Shown here piece after piece: positions 11,750 to 23,227 of a stretch of DNA of 64,000 bases. Under the pieces are notes generated by a model. That model was not told where the DNA came from. It ran no database searches and saw nothing but the letters and a program-made list of their open reading frames with translations. The DNA comes from Branchipolynoe longqiensis (lineage: Eukaryota; Annelida; Polychaeta; Phyllodocida; Polynoidae): contig CM059193.1 of the NCBI GenBank assembly GCA_030323885.1, forward strand, positions 54,712,749 through 54,776,748, given 5' to 3'. The first letter of the stretch is position 1. Every line of letters starts with the position of its first letter. The translations under genes were made by a program, and so were the position numbers.

Positions 11750-13683
11750 CTCGACTGATAATGCTAAATGGCGGGAAAATTCTAAATGAATTATCGTTCC
11801 CATGCTCGCTAATAGCAATACGCTATTACGTGGTCCGAAGCATCCGGTTCTGGTGTGCCAAGAACTCATAACAGGGTAACTTGTTATTATTTCGTGATAT
11901 GCAAATAAGTCAACTTCAGGTGTACCCCATTTTTCACAAACGAAGTAAAACAAAGGTGTAGAGAGAGACCACTCTAAATGGTCATGGAAATTTCTACTTT
12001 TATAATCTGCAAGTGTATTTTGTGACCCTGGAATATGCGCTACAGTCAGCCAGACTTGTTGAGCCTGTGCCCAGTTACAAATCAGTTTAGATAACTGATT
12101 GCAAGACTTTGATTTGGTTCCACCCATGTTACGAATATATGCCATGGCAGTAGTATTATCAGTTAGTATTCTAACCTGTGATTTATTTATCTTTACTAAA
12201 CTACGTAAGCCCAGATAAATAGCACGCAATTCTAGTGCATTAATATAGTCTGATTTCTCATCATCAAGCCATCTACCTCCTGTTGTGACCCCATCTCGAT
12301 GAGCTCCCCAACCTTCTAACGAAGCATCAGTAGTAATTACTGTATTAGGTTCCGCCATGCGGATTGGATTTGGTGAACTTGCTATATGTTGCATCCACCA
12401 TTGAATATCCTGTAACCCTTCTTCAGAAATAAACATCTTTCGTTCAAAATTACCTTTAGTTCGTGCTAATCCTAAATTTTTATCTATTTTATGCCATGGC
12501 AGTAGTATTATCAGTTAGTATTCTAACCTGTGATTTATTTATCTTTACTAAACTACGTAAGCCCAGATAAATAGCACGCAATTCTAGTGCATTAATATAG
12601 TCTGATTTTTCATCATCAAGCCATCTACCTCCTGTTGTGACCCCATCTCGATGAGCTCCCCAACCTTCTAACGAAGCATCAGTAGTAATTACTGTATTAG
12701 GTTCCGCCATGCGGATTGGATTTGGTGAACTTGCTATATGTTGCATCCACCATCCAATATCCTGTAACCCTTCTTGCGAAATAAACATCTTTCGCTCAAA
12801 ATTGCCTTTAGTTCGTGTTAACGCTAAATTTTTATCTATTTCTAGCGACTTAATATGGGCCTTCCCATATAACACAGCAGGTGCATATGAGGTCATTATG
12901 CCAATAAGAACAGCAACCTGTCTAATTTTTGGCTTTGATAACTTAATAAGCTGAGTCGCTGTAGTCATAAACTTAATTAGTTTTTGTTCTGTTATCGACA
13001 CTGTAAGGGACTGTGTATCCAGAATAAACCCTAAACATTTGAGTTGTTTTGTTGGTTTAAACACTGACTTTTGTTGATGTACATAAAACCCCAATTTAGT
13101 GAGTAATGCACATAAATCCAAAACTGCATTCACACAACCAATTTGTGTTGATGCTATAATAAAAGAATCATCTATGTATGGAAACATTATGTGACCCTTC
13201 CTCGCCATTACCGAGAAAACAGGTTTAAGCAAATTTAGTAAATAAACGTGGCGCACAAGCTAAGCCATTCGGCTGCAGGTAAACTCATAGAGTTGGTTAT
13301 CCCAAATAAATCGAAGAAATTTTCGGTATTGTTCCATTATGGGAAGCGTATAATATGCATCCTGTAAATCAAACACTAGCCATCCACGCATCTGGTGTAA
13401 TCAGATCTCGTGCCGTATCTAGAGAGAACATTTTAAAATGTCGATATTCCACCCTTTTATTAAGGATTGTTAAATCCAGGATCATTCGAACATCACCATT
13501 AGGCTTCGGTCTCGAGAAAATGTTTGAAATAAACTGTCCTGAACAGTGTGTCACTTTTTGTATAATTCCTTTCTCAAAGAATTTATGTACCTGTTTAGTT
13601 AGTGCGTCTCGTTCAACTGGTTGAATGTTATATGGAAAAGGTATTATACTTTGTACAGGAATTTGTGTAAGGAAATTGAACAC
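11750..13683 (-). pseudogene. DIRS-type reverse transcriptase/RNase H, broken
   Basis: This is the pol region of a DIRS-like (tyrosine-recombinase class) retrotransposon, read from 13,683 down. Visible in order are an RT N-terminal part (KPNGDVRMILDLT, near 13,500), FDLQDAYY (near 13,370), the catalytic YIDD motif (near 13,175), then an RNase H domain with TDASLEGWG, LELRA, LTDNTTAM and HIPGSQNTLAD, and the VDLFA motif near 11,905. It is not functional as it stands. An extra T near 13,376 shifts the frame, two compensating shifts flank the APRLFT region near 13,230-13,275, and a 352-bp tandem duplication repeats the RNase H start. Homology fades by about 11,800 and no tyrosine recombinase or methyltransferase follows, so the 3' half is lost. 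It lies 144 bp downstream of the gag-like ORF in the same orientation. Some frameshifts could be assembly errors. Confidence 0.9.
12138..12841. repeat. 352-bp tandem duplication inside the RNase H region
   Basis: 12,138-12,489 and 12,490-12,841 are two head-to-tail copies (offset exactly 352, not divisible by 3). The first ~250 bp differ at about one site, while the last ~90 bp differ at about nine. The junction reads TATCTATTT then TATGCCATGG. Confidence 0.95.
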
Positions 13684-13827
13684 CCCTAACTATTTCTATA
13701 ATTTCTTGGTCACTAGTAATTTTGTGCCACTCAGAAATATGATTACTAATATTACCAGCCACAAAGTTGCTTACAGTTTGTGTGTTTTTAGAGGCTGCAG
13801 GGACTTGTAAAGTTTGTGTTTGGACCT

Positions 13828-15186
13828 CTACTTGGACCCGCCCCTGGGGAAAGGTCTCGACGAGTTGAACCCTCGACCTATTGGCCGTGCGGTGTTGTCG
13901 GTCCAGCCTGGGCGAGCGCCCCGGCCCCGAAACCCTTGACCGAAGTTTGAACTCGGTCTGGTTCCTCTGGTGAACCGTCGTGGACGAAAATCCCCTCGTG
14001 ACTTTTTGAAACGAGGAGCTTCCTGTTTCTTCTTGCCATCCATGTTTTTGCCACTCTTGGCTGCAGTCTCTACCTCTTTATAGAGGTATTGTAGTTGACC
14101 GCCAAACATCTTGGTGTTATCTAAAGGTTTCCCTTTAATCGGCTCTGGAGCAAGATAGAGTGTAAACTCCTTCCCCTCATTATCGGTAACCTTCTTAGAG
14201 CGAGCCACTTCTTTGCCAGCATCTGTGCAAACTGACTTGAAGACATTTTCATATCTTCGAAACGACAGGTAATTACCTGCCGCCGCTAGTACTGCAATGC
14301 CTTTGTCCATTGTCTTAGCCAAAGACGAGAACTTATTTTCACTCTGCATCCTATTAGCCACAGGAACAATAGCTGTTAGGGTAGCCAACACTGCCTTATG
14401 CACTGTGTGCAACACATCCTCAAACTTCTTACGGTCATCCGTCATATTGACATCCCGATCCATTTCTTTAATGATGGAGTTGGGAACACCCTTTATGCCT
14501 GTTAACTCATCTCCTAACTTGGAGATAACCTCCGCCGGTTTGAACGTGCGAAAATGACCATTCACGGTCTCGCGCATAAGCGTAGTGGTTTTAACCCGCT
14601 TAGCCTTTGGCTTCTCCACCTTCTTAGCCACTTTAGTGCCAATGTCCGCATAGACCCCTTCATATACGGTGTCTGAGTCTGATTCCGTAGAAGTAGACTC
14701 AGTGGACGACTCAGAAGAAGAATATTTCCTCTTCCTCTTCTTCTTTTTGGACTTAGTCTTCCGCTTTTTGCGCAAACCAGACTCTGCCCGCTCCTTGGTG
14801 AATTCATCACCCGAAGAAATCACCTGTTTCTTCTTCTTTCTCCGTTTAGGAGAAGGAGGAGGAGGAGCCTTAAGCTCCACCGCCGAGTCTGTGTCCAAGA
14901 AATCTTCAAATGAATCCTCTTGGACACTCGGCCTACGCCGCTTCCGAGACACAGGCGATTTGGCAGTCAAGATGTGGCTTTCCAATCTTGCAAAGCGAGC
15001 CTCCCAATCTGGAGGCGCAGGCACATCAGGCACTGCGTCCTCGTCCGGGTCGGAGAGGATATGCGCCCGGGGCTGTGTCGACGGCCCTGCCGACAACACA
15101 GGTGAGGAGTCGTACTCCTCGTCCACTCCACTCGGAACACGCCCCTCGGCTGCTGCTGCACCGCGCTTACTCCGCTTCGTGGCCAT
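13828..15186 (-). CDS. DIRS-type gag-like protein (ORF1)
   Basis: Open frame of 452 codons taken from the ATG at 15,186 (MATKRSKRG). The frame stays open to 15,237, but this ATG fits better because it follows a pyrimidine-rich TGTTTGTTTCAG. The N-terminal third is acidic and Pro/Ser-rich, with an aromatic segment (DWEARFARLESH). Next come Lys/Arg clusters that look like nuclear localisation signals (KRRKKKK near residue 115) and a Ser/Thr/Glu tract. The middle (about residues 210-370) is mostly helical-looking. The C-terminus is Arg/Gly-rich (RGDFRPRRFTRG to FPRGGSK), a common nucleic-acid-binding feature of DIRS gag proteins. It precedes the RT/RNase H region on the same strand. The role as structural/RNA-binding retrotransposon protein is inferred from position and composition; there is no zinc knuckle. 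It is unusual in being fully open while the adjacent pol is broken. Confidence 0.8.
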   Translation of the reverse strand: MATKRSKRGAAAAEGRVPSGVDEEYDSSPVLSAGPSTQPRAHILSDPDEDAVPDVPAPPDWEARFARLESHILTAKSPVSRKRRRPSVQEDSFEDFLDTDSAVELKAPPPPSPKRRKKKKQVISSGDEFTKERAESGLRKKRKTKSKKKKRKRKYSSSESSTESTSTESDSDTVYEGVYADIGTKVAKKVEKPKAKRVKTTTLMRETVNGHFRTFKPAEVISKLGDELTGIKGVPNSIIKEMDRDVNMTDDRKKFEDVLHTVHKAVLATLTAIVPVANRMQSENKFSSLAKTMDKGIAVLAAAGNYLSFRRYENVFKSVCTDAGKEVARSKKVTDNEGKEFTLYLAPEPIKGKPLDNTKMFGGQLQYLYKEVETAAKSGKNMDGKKKQEAPRFKKSRGDFRPRRFTRGTRPSSNFGQGFRGRGARPGWTDNTARPIGRGFNSSRPFPRGGSK

Positions 15187-15960
15187 CGGGAGCTGAAACA
15201 AACATTTTTGGTCAGTCCCGGTATATATATATGTCACAATATGGTTGTTTCAAACTCATTTGGACATCTATTGGTGTTAAAGAACGTGTTTATACCGTTA
15301 TAACACAGGCGTAATAAGCTAAATTTGTGCGTGGGTTGTGGGTCAAGCCCAAACCTTACGCGGGGTCGGGACCAGTGTATCGGCCCGCCCATCCCTCTGT
15401 TCCGCACACTTCTCCCACCTGTGACTACTACGTCAACAAGTTGGAGAAAATGCTACGAAACTCGGAGAAACGCCTGAAAAAGTTTTGTCTAGGGGAGTCT
15501 ATAAAAGAAACCCAGGAGCATCTCCAACATTACTCTCTATTAGAGTACGAGAGAATTTCCACATGAGATAGGGCGAAACCCACATCTCTACCCATAGTCA
15601 CACGGTGACCCGGGTGTTGACATAACCGCTAATGACCGGTTTGGTTCCTTCGAGAAACCCACTCGAGTGTTCTATCCTTGGTTGTTTATAACCAAATAAC
15701 TCGTCCAAATTGGACCAACGAAAGTCTAAACTTTCCATAATGATGCTCTAATGCATCATAATTAAGCTAACCACAGTTTTTATTATACTTACTGCGTATT
15801 TGCTTGTATGTAGACTAATTTTGCCGGAGCAACCCAACGACACGTTATCCAGTCGTGAGTTGTATATGCTAATTGCTGGTACCGGACGTGCTTACCTCTC
15901 CCTAGCCTGAGGCTAGCCTGAGGCTGTTTACCGAGGTAAAATATAACATTGGTCGTTATA
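15187..15960 (-). mobile_element. Probable 5' terminal region of the DIRS-type element
   Basis: This lies directly upstream of the gag-like ORF. A TATA-rich stretch (TATATATATA in GGTATATATATATGTCAC, near 15,220) sits 35 bp before the ATG. The region has no similarity to the other repeats in the window. It also holds a plus-strand 79-codon frame (15,327-15,566) with a TATA-like CTATAAAAG inside it, for which I recognise no family. The matching terminal repeat at the other end is absent, so the boundary is approximate. Confidence 0.4.
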
Positions 15961-16446
15961 ATCTGCTTTTGAAGTAACTTTAATTACATTTTTCTTAATT
16001 TATTTTGTTATTGAGGCTGTGTTTATACTGTCCATAGCTATAAGCTCGACCATATGACTAGTGTTAACTGTAATCTTAACTGTAATCAATCAAATCTTGT
16101 TTGACGTTGTTGTAGTTGCTAAAATGTTGTTTAAGAATGTCGGTTAAATTGAAGTTAGGGATGGATGCTATACATGGTTAATTGTAACGTATTTCTCAAT
16201 TTGTATAAAATCTAAATTAAAAACTGCAATCTCTTTTTTTTTCAACTCTGACATATGTACAACATGTAAACCTACACATGAATACGGATTCTGCTATTAT
16301 TTGGAATGTTTTCACTTTGGTTTCCATGTCACAAATGTGGTACACAGTTTCTGAGAACGACCCCGTTATGTGTCCAGTGAAAGCACATTCCACTTCCGTC
16401 TCACAGTGCGTTCCGTACACACGTGACCACCATCCTCAATATGGTA
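15961..16446. other. No recognised feature
   Basis: AT-rich sequence without repeats shared elsewhere in the window or convincing coding signal. It may still be part of the DIRS-type element or its flank. Confidence 0.45.
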
Positions 16447-16778
16447 ATTAGCTGGTTGGTTGTTGGAGTTTTACATCCTGGCAACATCTAAGGCATTATC
16501 AGGACGGGTACCGACTTGTGACAGTGCACACTCATGGCGACATTATAGTGCTGTCCCACCGGGAAACCAGGCTGCCAGCACCATGACCCGATATCCCATC
16601 AAGTCACATTATCCTGACACCGAGCTAACCAGTCCTTGTATTTACCTATCCTAATAATGCCGAGGGCTAGGCTAGGAAACAACAAATATCAATTTTGTAA
16701 GTCATTGGTTTGACTCAACTGGGAATTAAACTCTCGACCTTCCTGCGCTCTGCCGATTCGGCCACCGCGTCAGGTCAA
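16447..16778 (-). mobile_element. SINE-B, near full length
   Basis: Tail GGTTGGTTGTTGGAG at 16,452, body ATCCTAATAATGCCGAGGGC, head CCGATTCGGCCACCGCG at about 16,755. The copy is complete and only moderately diverged. Confidence 0.9.
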
Positions 16779-17029
16779 TACGGTAACTAGGCCAAATAAA
16801 ATCAAATTTATGATCGTCCCCACCCGTGCCTGAAAAATCACTCGTCCCTGATTTTTTCTTGTTATAACTATTAAAGATGCGTCGGGCTAGCAGCAATTCA
16901 ACTTTCATATAAGTACAAAGTTTGTGATAGATAAAAGATTCATTCATCTCTGACTCTGTTCAGAGGTGAATTACAACCCTATGTAAAAGTTGGAGAAAAT
17001 GTGTCTCACTGTTGATGGTCTTAGTTTGG

Positions 17030-17548
17030 CATTCCCAGAACCTACTGTCGTGGGGGTGATGAAAATGGGAAATATTGCACCTAGAGCAGGACTCGAACTC
17101 ACATCTCTTTGCATTCCGGGCCAGTGTGCGAACCATTACACCACCTAGGCTCCCTGATATCACCACACTACCCATGCCTACCTGTCTATGCGGCTCCTTG
17201 CCTGACAGGTCAGTGCAAACCACTACACTCGTCCCCCTGGAATTGTAACTCTTTTAATGCTTACAATTACATACATACAGGCAATGCACTTAAATACATG
17301 CACAGTGTAAGTTCAACAACTATGCATCACGTAGCTTGTACAGGATCATGGTCACAGCAACCAGTGTCGTGGGGGTGATGAAAATGGGAAATATTGTGCC
17401 TAGAGCGGGACTCGAACCCACATCTCCTTGCATTCTGGGCCAGTGTGCTAACCATTACACCACCTAGGCTCCCTGATATCACCATACTACCCACGCCTAC
17501 CTGTCTATGCGGCTCCTTGCCTGAGAGGTCAGTGCAGACCACTACAGT
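17030..17548 (-). mobile_element. SINE-C, dimeric copy
   Basis: Two tRNA-like heads (B boxes at about 17,090 and 17,410; each with ACACCACCTAGGCTCCCTGA on the plus strand) are joined by one body that ends in a TTACAATTCC-type tail. Read on the minus strand the order is head, full body, head, then a truncated body ending at CACGACAG. The copy at 44.6-45.1 kb has the same order. Confidence 0.85.
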
Positions 17549-17744
17549 ACTTTAAGTTCGTAAACATCCGATAGCTACAAATAGTACAATCTGATTTGTA
17601 TATGTTTTCCCTCAACATAAACTCTCCAGAGTGTTCAAATCACATAATATCAAGGCATAATACGACAAAACCAGACGTTACTGCAGCAGTATGCGGTGAA
17701 TCTTTTATCTAAATCTGTACAACATAGCTACATTTTGTGGGGGG

Positions 17745-17965
17745 GTACATTAGTTGATTAAGCAGGGGAAATTTCAATCACGGACAATTGGTCTTCCTCA
17801 TTCCACTGCTCCTTGCCCTATCCTAGTAATGCCGAGCGCCAGTCTAGGTAGCGACAAGTATACATTTTTAAGCCATTGGTTTTAATCGTCCAGGGTTCAA
17901 ACCGGGGAGGTTCGAAACCCAGGACCTACTAGAATGGGAGGCGGACGCTCAACTCATTCGACCAA
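17745..17965 (-). mobile_element. SINE-D fragment
   Basis: The body CCTATCCTAGTAATGCCGAG and head CAACTCATTCG are like family B. The tail is different (AATTTCAATCACGGACAATT, then CATTCCACTGCTCCTTGCCC) and is shared with 28.86-28.98 kb in the opposite orientation. I treat it as a B relative with its own 3' part. Confidence 0.75.
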
Positions 17966-18104
17966 AGTGTATACGTCACACCCCAATTTGTTCTTTTTTA
18001 ACCAAAAAACCGCCTGCCCAACCCTGATTTGTGTGATCAAAATGATGGTCAACAACTTTTTTTGTGGGGGGGGGGGCTTTAGCTCACTGAGTAGTAATTC
18101 AGTT

Positions 18105-18300
18105 GGTTGGTTTGTTGTTGGAGTTTCACGTCCTGGCAACATCTAAGGTCATATCAGGACGGGTACGGACTTCTGACAGGGCACACTCATGGTGACTTTA
18201 TAGTGCTGCCCCACTGGGAAATCAGGCCGCCGGCACCATGACCCGATATCGCACTCAGTCACATTATCCTGACACTGAGCAAACCAGTTGTAAATCAGTA
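18105..18300 (-). mobile_element. SINE-B fragment (tail and body)
   Basis: Runs from TTGGTTGGTTTGTTGTTGG to CATTATCCTGACACTGAGC. The head is missing. Confidence 0.85.
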
Positions 18301-18837
18301 GCTAAGATGCCCCCCCCCAACCACCCGCAGCTATGGGCTTACAACCAGCTCACACACCTGACCCCAGCACCTGCCACTCCCCATAAGGCTGTTGCCTAGC
18401 AACCATTTGGCAGCGACAGCCCAGTGTCACAGTTTGAAAGGCTAAACGGTTTAAAACGGGGCTTTTCGCAATGCGCATGCGTCAAAGCCAAATGGCAAGC
18501 CTGAAATCTTCGTCTGAATTTCTGGCTTGCTTCTGTTCGTAGAGGAGTTCTCTGGAAATATAGCGTGAGACAAACAAGGATTCCTTCAGGAATCATTGTA
18601 GTGAATATTTTATGCTTGGTAATGGTAGTATATATTATCCTCTGCATTAACAATTTAACAAACAATTAACAAGTTATTTAACATGGATACAATCTCAATC
18701 AGTCCGTTTTATACCAGGTACCCTTTCAAACTGCGACACTGGGCTGGTCTCGGTTGGCATTAGGCGTGGAGCATCAGAATTTATTTTTTTTGGTGGGAGG
18801 CGTAGAGGAGAGGGGAGGGGAGATGGAGGGATGGAGG

Positions 18838-19125
18838 TCAAACCAATTACTTACAAAATTGATACTTGTCGCTTCCTAGCTTGGCGCTCAGCATTAATAG
18901 GATAGGGCAAGGACTGGTTGGCTGAGCATCAGGATAATGTGATTGGGATATCAGGTCATGGTGCCAGCAGCCTGGTCTCCCAGTGGGGCAGCACTATAAA
19001 TTCGTCATAAGTGTGCGCTGTCAGCAGTCGGTACGCATCCTGATATGATCTTAGATGTTGCTAGGACGTAGTCGCTACTCATCCTGACATGCCCTTAGAT
19101 GTTGCTAAGACATAAAACCCCAACT
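18838..19125 (+). mobile_element. SINE-B, head-less, duplicated tail
   Basis: Body and tail are present from AAACCAATTACTTACAAAAT. The final CCTTAGATGTTGCTA segment occurs twice (about 19,045 and 19,087), a local duplication of the tail. Confidence 0.85.
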
Positions 19126-19271
19126 AACATATGCCTAATAGTTGGATTCGTGCTGATAATTTGCAGGTTTTTCAACACTGATCAGCAATAATATTTTATG
19201 AAAGGAACACTGGACTATGTATGTTTGCTTAGTGTGTTTGGGAGCAACATCGCATAACACCAAGAACAAAA

Positions 19272-20278
19272 AAGAGTGTTTTATTTAACAACGCCTCTAG
19301 AGCACATTGATTTTTATCATCGGCTATTGGACATCAAACATATTGTAGAATCTAATGCTCGGATCTGTGGCTGTGTACGTAGGCTATGAGGGAAAACAAT
19401 ACAGACAAAGAGAAAGAAAGAGATCAAAGAATAATAAGATAAGAGAGAGAGTACAGCCCTCTGGTGTATTGTTTATATAGTTACATGGGTTCATTGTAGA
19501 GTATCATACCACATCCTTCCCCCAATCGGAATTGAGCATTCTTAGCCCTACCAATAGGGAGCCAGCATTCCTGTTTTCCATGGATACCAGTGCTCTGCCC
19601 ACCACCAGTAGCTGTATGGCCCCATGGCCACCACCAACCTTGACCTTTAGAGTGTGGCGACCCCTACCCCAGCAGAAGGGCCAGGCCCTGAGTGCAATCA
19701 CACCCAAATCTGCCAGCACCACTATGTCTATTTACATCCCACTCAGGCACCACCAACCCATATATGTTTATTTACATATATGCACCTGGTCATGTACACC
19801 GATCAGTAATAGAACATTTACATTCTCCCCCTCGCTGAGTATCGGAATATTTTACAATGTACTCCGCCCTTCCACTTCTTACCACCTGCATCCCAAAAAC
19901 GCAGTTCACATCTCTACGTTGTTTCCATCTTACCTTGTTGAATCCACCAACCAATAATTAAAGATTTCTTAATATCTAGCAATTTTAATTGATAAGGTCT
20001 TCTGACTTCGAATAAAAAAAAATCATTCTGACATATTTCTTTGGCGGAAACCCGCTGCCGCCACGTAGGCTACTCTTTCCGATAAGCAACAAGGGGTCTT
20101 TTATATGCACTTTCCCACAGACAGGAGAGCACTAACCACAGCCTTTGATGAACCAGTTGTGGACCACTGGTTGGAACGGAAAATAGCCAAAACTGCAAAT
20201 GTGTCCACTGAGCAGGATCGATCAGATGACCCAAATATTCACAGGTGGACACTCTACCGCCTGAGCTAAGTCCCGCTC
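19272..20278 (-). mobile_element. SINE-A split by an LTR element
   Basis: The SINE-A tail is at 19,272-19,343 (CCTCTAGAGCACATTGATTT). The rest, from CATTCTGACATATTTCTTTG, is at 20,026-20,278. About 680 bp of LTR-1-related sequence lies between. Confidence 0.85.
19344..20024 (-). mobile_element. LTR-1 family: 3' LTR with remnant of internal region
   Basis: 19,344-19,856 is a 513-bp LTR related to 7,698-8,213. On the minus strand it starts TGTAAAATATTCC and ends GATTCTACA, with a TATA-like TATATAAACAATAC segment. Just upstream on that strand (19,857-19,885) is a purine-rich AAGAAGTGGAAGGGCGGAG, which fits a polypurine tract. About 140 bp of internal sequence follows and then the copy is truncated. 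No target duplication is visible at the truncated side. Confidence 0.75.
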
Positions 20279-20479
20279 TGCATAACACCAGCAATGCGCA
20301 TTCAATAAACCTGAACCAAGCGAAAATGGTCCAGGAAATTCATAAACAAGACTCGCAACTGAAAAATGCCACAGCACAGTGCTTGAATAATGCAATGAAT
20401 GTGAGCATAGAGAGAGAGACCATGTCACGAACATGACATACGTATGTAATACACTACAGGTGGGTGGCTCCTGCCCTCC

Positions 20480-21735
20480 TCTCCATTCCCTCCACTCTAT
20501 TCCTTATTTCCTCTTTTCTACACACTCTTCTATTCCCTCTCCTCGACACCGACTCTTTTCTACACCGACTCTTCTATTCCCTCTCCTCTATTCCCTCTCC
20601 TCTATTCCCTCTCCTCCATTCCCTCTCCTCCATTCCCTCTCCTCCATTCCCTCTCCTCCATTCCCTCTCCTTTATTCCCTCTCCTCTATTCCCTCTCCTC
20701 CATTCCCTCTCCTCCATTCCCTCTCCTCCATTCCCTCTCCTCCATTCCCTCTCCTCCATTCCCTCTCCTCTATTCCCTCTCCTCTATTCCCTCTCCTCTA
20801 TTCCCTCTCCTCTATTCCCTCTCCTCTATTCCCTCTCCTCTATTCCCTCTCCTCCATTCCCTCTCCTCCATTCCCTCTCTCCATTCCCCTTCCCTCTCTT
20901 CCATTCCCTCTCCTCCATTCTCTCCTTATTCCCCTCCTCTATTCCCTCCCCTCTATTCCCTCCTCTATTCCCTCTCTCTCTATTCCCTCTCCTCCATTCC
21001 TCTCCTCCTCCCTCTCCTCCATTCCCTCTCCTCCATTCCCTCTCCTCCATCTCTCTCCTCCATTTCCCTCTCTTCCATTCCCTCCCCTCCTCCTTTCCCT
21101 CTTTCCATTCCTCTCCTCCTTCCCTCTCCTTCCATTTTCCCTCTCCTTTCCTTTCCATTCCCTTCTCCTCTATTCCTCTCCTTATTCCCTCTCCTCTATT
21201 TCCCTCTCCTCCATTCCCTCTCCTCAATTCCCTCTCCTCCATTCCCTCTCCTCCATTCCCTCTCCTCCATTCCCTCTCTTCCATTCCCTCTCCTCCATTC
21301 CCTCTCTTCCATTCCCTCTCCTCCATTCCCTCTCCTCCATTCCCTCTCCTCTATTCCCTCTCCTCTATTCCCTCTCCTCTATTCCCTCTCCTTATTCCCT
21401 CTCCTCCATTCCCTCTCCTCTATTCCCTCTCCTCTATTCCCTCTCCTCCATTCCCTCTCCTCCATTCCCTCTCCTCCATTCCCTCTCCTCCATTCCCTCT
21501 CCTCCATTCCCTCTCCTTTATTCCCTCTCCTCTATTCCCTCTCCTTTATTCCCTCTCCTCTATTCTCTCCTCTATTCCCTCTCCTCTATTCCCTCTCCTA
21601 TATTCCCTCTCCTCCATCCCCTCTCCTCCATCCCCTCTCCTCCATCCCCTCTCCTCTATTCCCTCTCCTCCATTCCCTCTCCTCTATTCCCTCTCCTCCA
21701 TCCCCTCTCCTCTATTCCCTCTCCTCCATGTCTCA
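20480..21735. repeat. 14-bp CT-rich minisatellite
   Basis: About 90 units of CCCTCTCCTCCATT and CCCTCTCCTCTATT. The plus strand is almost pure pyrimidine. A less regular central part (20,870-21,180) has many 1-2 bp indels. The 430-450-codon Ser/Pro/Leu-rich frames are repeat artefacts. Confidence 0.96.
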
Positions 21736-22044
21736 TGTCTCTCGTCCCTAAAGACAATCAACCCCTGAAGGCCATTGTAAAGAACACATAACTACAGTAG
21801 ATACCATCTTCAAAGGACAACTCTGCATCCAGACCAATCTTGTCCTGCATAGCAGGTGTCCTGTCATCAGAGGGGGAGGGGGGTTGAGGTGGGGGGGGGG
21901 GAGTCAAATGAGACAAAAGCAGTTCATGCATTTACCAGATTCTTTTTGCCAATCCCTTGTGTCAGTGAAGACCGGTTTTATCATATAAGAAAAAGAAACC
22001 TATCTGTACCTCCCCCTCATCCCCCCCCCCCCGCCCACACATAC

Positions 22045-22347
22045 AGTTGGTTGATCGTTAGAGTTTAACATCCTGCCAACATCTAAGGTCATATCAGGAT
22101 GGGTACCGACTTGTGACATTGCACACTCATGGTGACTTAATAGTGCTGCCCCAGTGGGAAATCAGGCCGCCGGCATCAAGACCTGATATCCCACTCAGTC
22201 ACATTATCCTGACACTGAGCCAACCAGTCCTTGCTTTATCCTATTAATGCTGAGCGCCAAGCTAGGAATCGACAAGTATCAATTTTATAAGTCATTGGTT
22301 TGACTCGACTGGGAACCGAACTACCGATTCGGCCACCATGCCCGGTG
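22045..22347 (-). mobile_element. SINE-B, near full length
   Basis: Tail GTTGGTTGATCGTTAGAG and head CCGATTCGGCCACCATG, with an intact body. A small deletion has removed part of the head (GAACCGAACTACCGATTC). Confidence 0.88.
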
Positions 22348-22436
22348 TGCACAATACAAGCCACGCCCACTTCCCTGAAATGCGGAGTTTACAAAGCTAT
22401 CTGCGCATGTCTAGTTCACAATCGATCCACACAAAG

Positions 22437-22892
22437 GCTGCCAGGAGGGTCTCCACCCATAGACACTGGCCGCACTTACCCATTCATCATTACAAACCAC
22501 TCCCTCCATGAGGCCACCAGACGCAGTGGCCGAATCGGTAGAGCACAGGCCTTGCATTGCGGGATATCGGGAGTTCAATTCCCAGTCGAGTCAAAACAAT
22601 GACTTACAAAACTGATACTTGTCGCTTCCTAGCCTGGCGCTCGGCATTAATTGGATAGGGCAAGGACTGGTTAGCTCAATGTCCTGATAATATGACTGAG
22701 TGGGATATCGGGGTCATGGTGCCGACGGCCTGATTTTCAAGGTGGGGCAGCACTATGAAGTCGCCATGAGTGTGCACTGTCACAAGTCGGTACCCGTCTT
22801 GATATGACCATAGATGTTGCCAGGATGTAAAACTCCAACAACCAACCAACTGTATTGTGCCAGGACGTAAAACTCCAACAATCAACCCGCAG
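22437..22892 (+). mobile_element. SINE-B with shared 5' extension
   Basis: The B head starts at about 22,525 and the tail ends in CCAACAACCAACC near 22,850. A second tail-like segment (CCAGGACGTAAAACTCCAAC) follows at 22,859. The ~90 bp before the head (GGAGGGTCTCCACCC to GAGGCCACCAGACG) are repeated in inverted orientation with the head at 24,588-24,745. Confidence 0.85.
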
Positions 22893-23189
22893 ACACTGGC
22901 TGTGCTTATTCATTCATCATCACACGAGGCGTGCCTCGTTTTGAGAGCGGGTTATTGCACATCAGTTATTCCTGCCTTTGTGGTGCTGAGAATGGGCCAA
23001 TTGTCCCACTGTGCATGTCGTAAAACACCACCTGTGAGGAACCAGTGACGACGCACGGCATGTCACATGTAGTCCATTGTGTGTGAATTGAATTAACATT
23101 CAACAATTAATAATTAACAATCTTGTATTCGAGACCAAATGTCATGCTGATAACTGCCATCACCAATATTTTTTGCATCTTTGTTTACT

Positions 23190-23227
23190 GGCCGCAGTGG
23201 CCGAATCGATAGAGCGCCGGCCTTCCA
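23190..23227 (+). mobile_element. SINE-B head fragment
   Basis: Only CAGTGGCCGAATCGATAGAG and the following few bases are present. It is cut off by the SINE-A copy that follows. Confidence 0.75.

Noticed and set aside
15327..15566. 79-codon plus-strand ORF with a protein-like composition
   Set aside because: It lies in the probable terminal region of the DIRS-type element, has no recognisable domain and runs against gag; kept only as a remark.
20433..21791. 430-450-codon Ser/Pro/Leu-rich frames and Glu/Arg/Gly-rich frames on the other strand
   Set aside because: The 14-bp CT repeat lacks stops in several frames, so the frames are by-products of the repeat.
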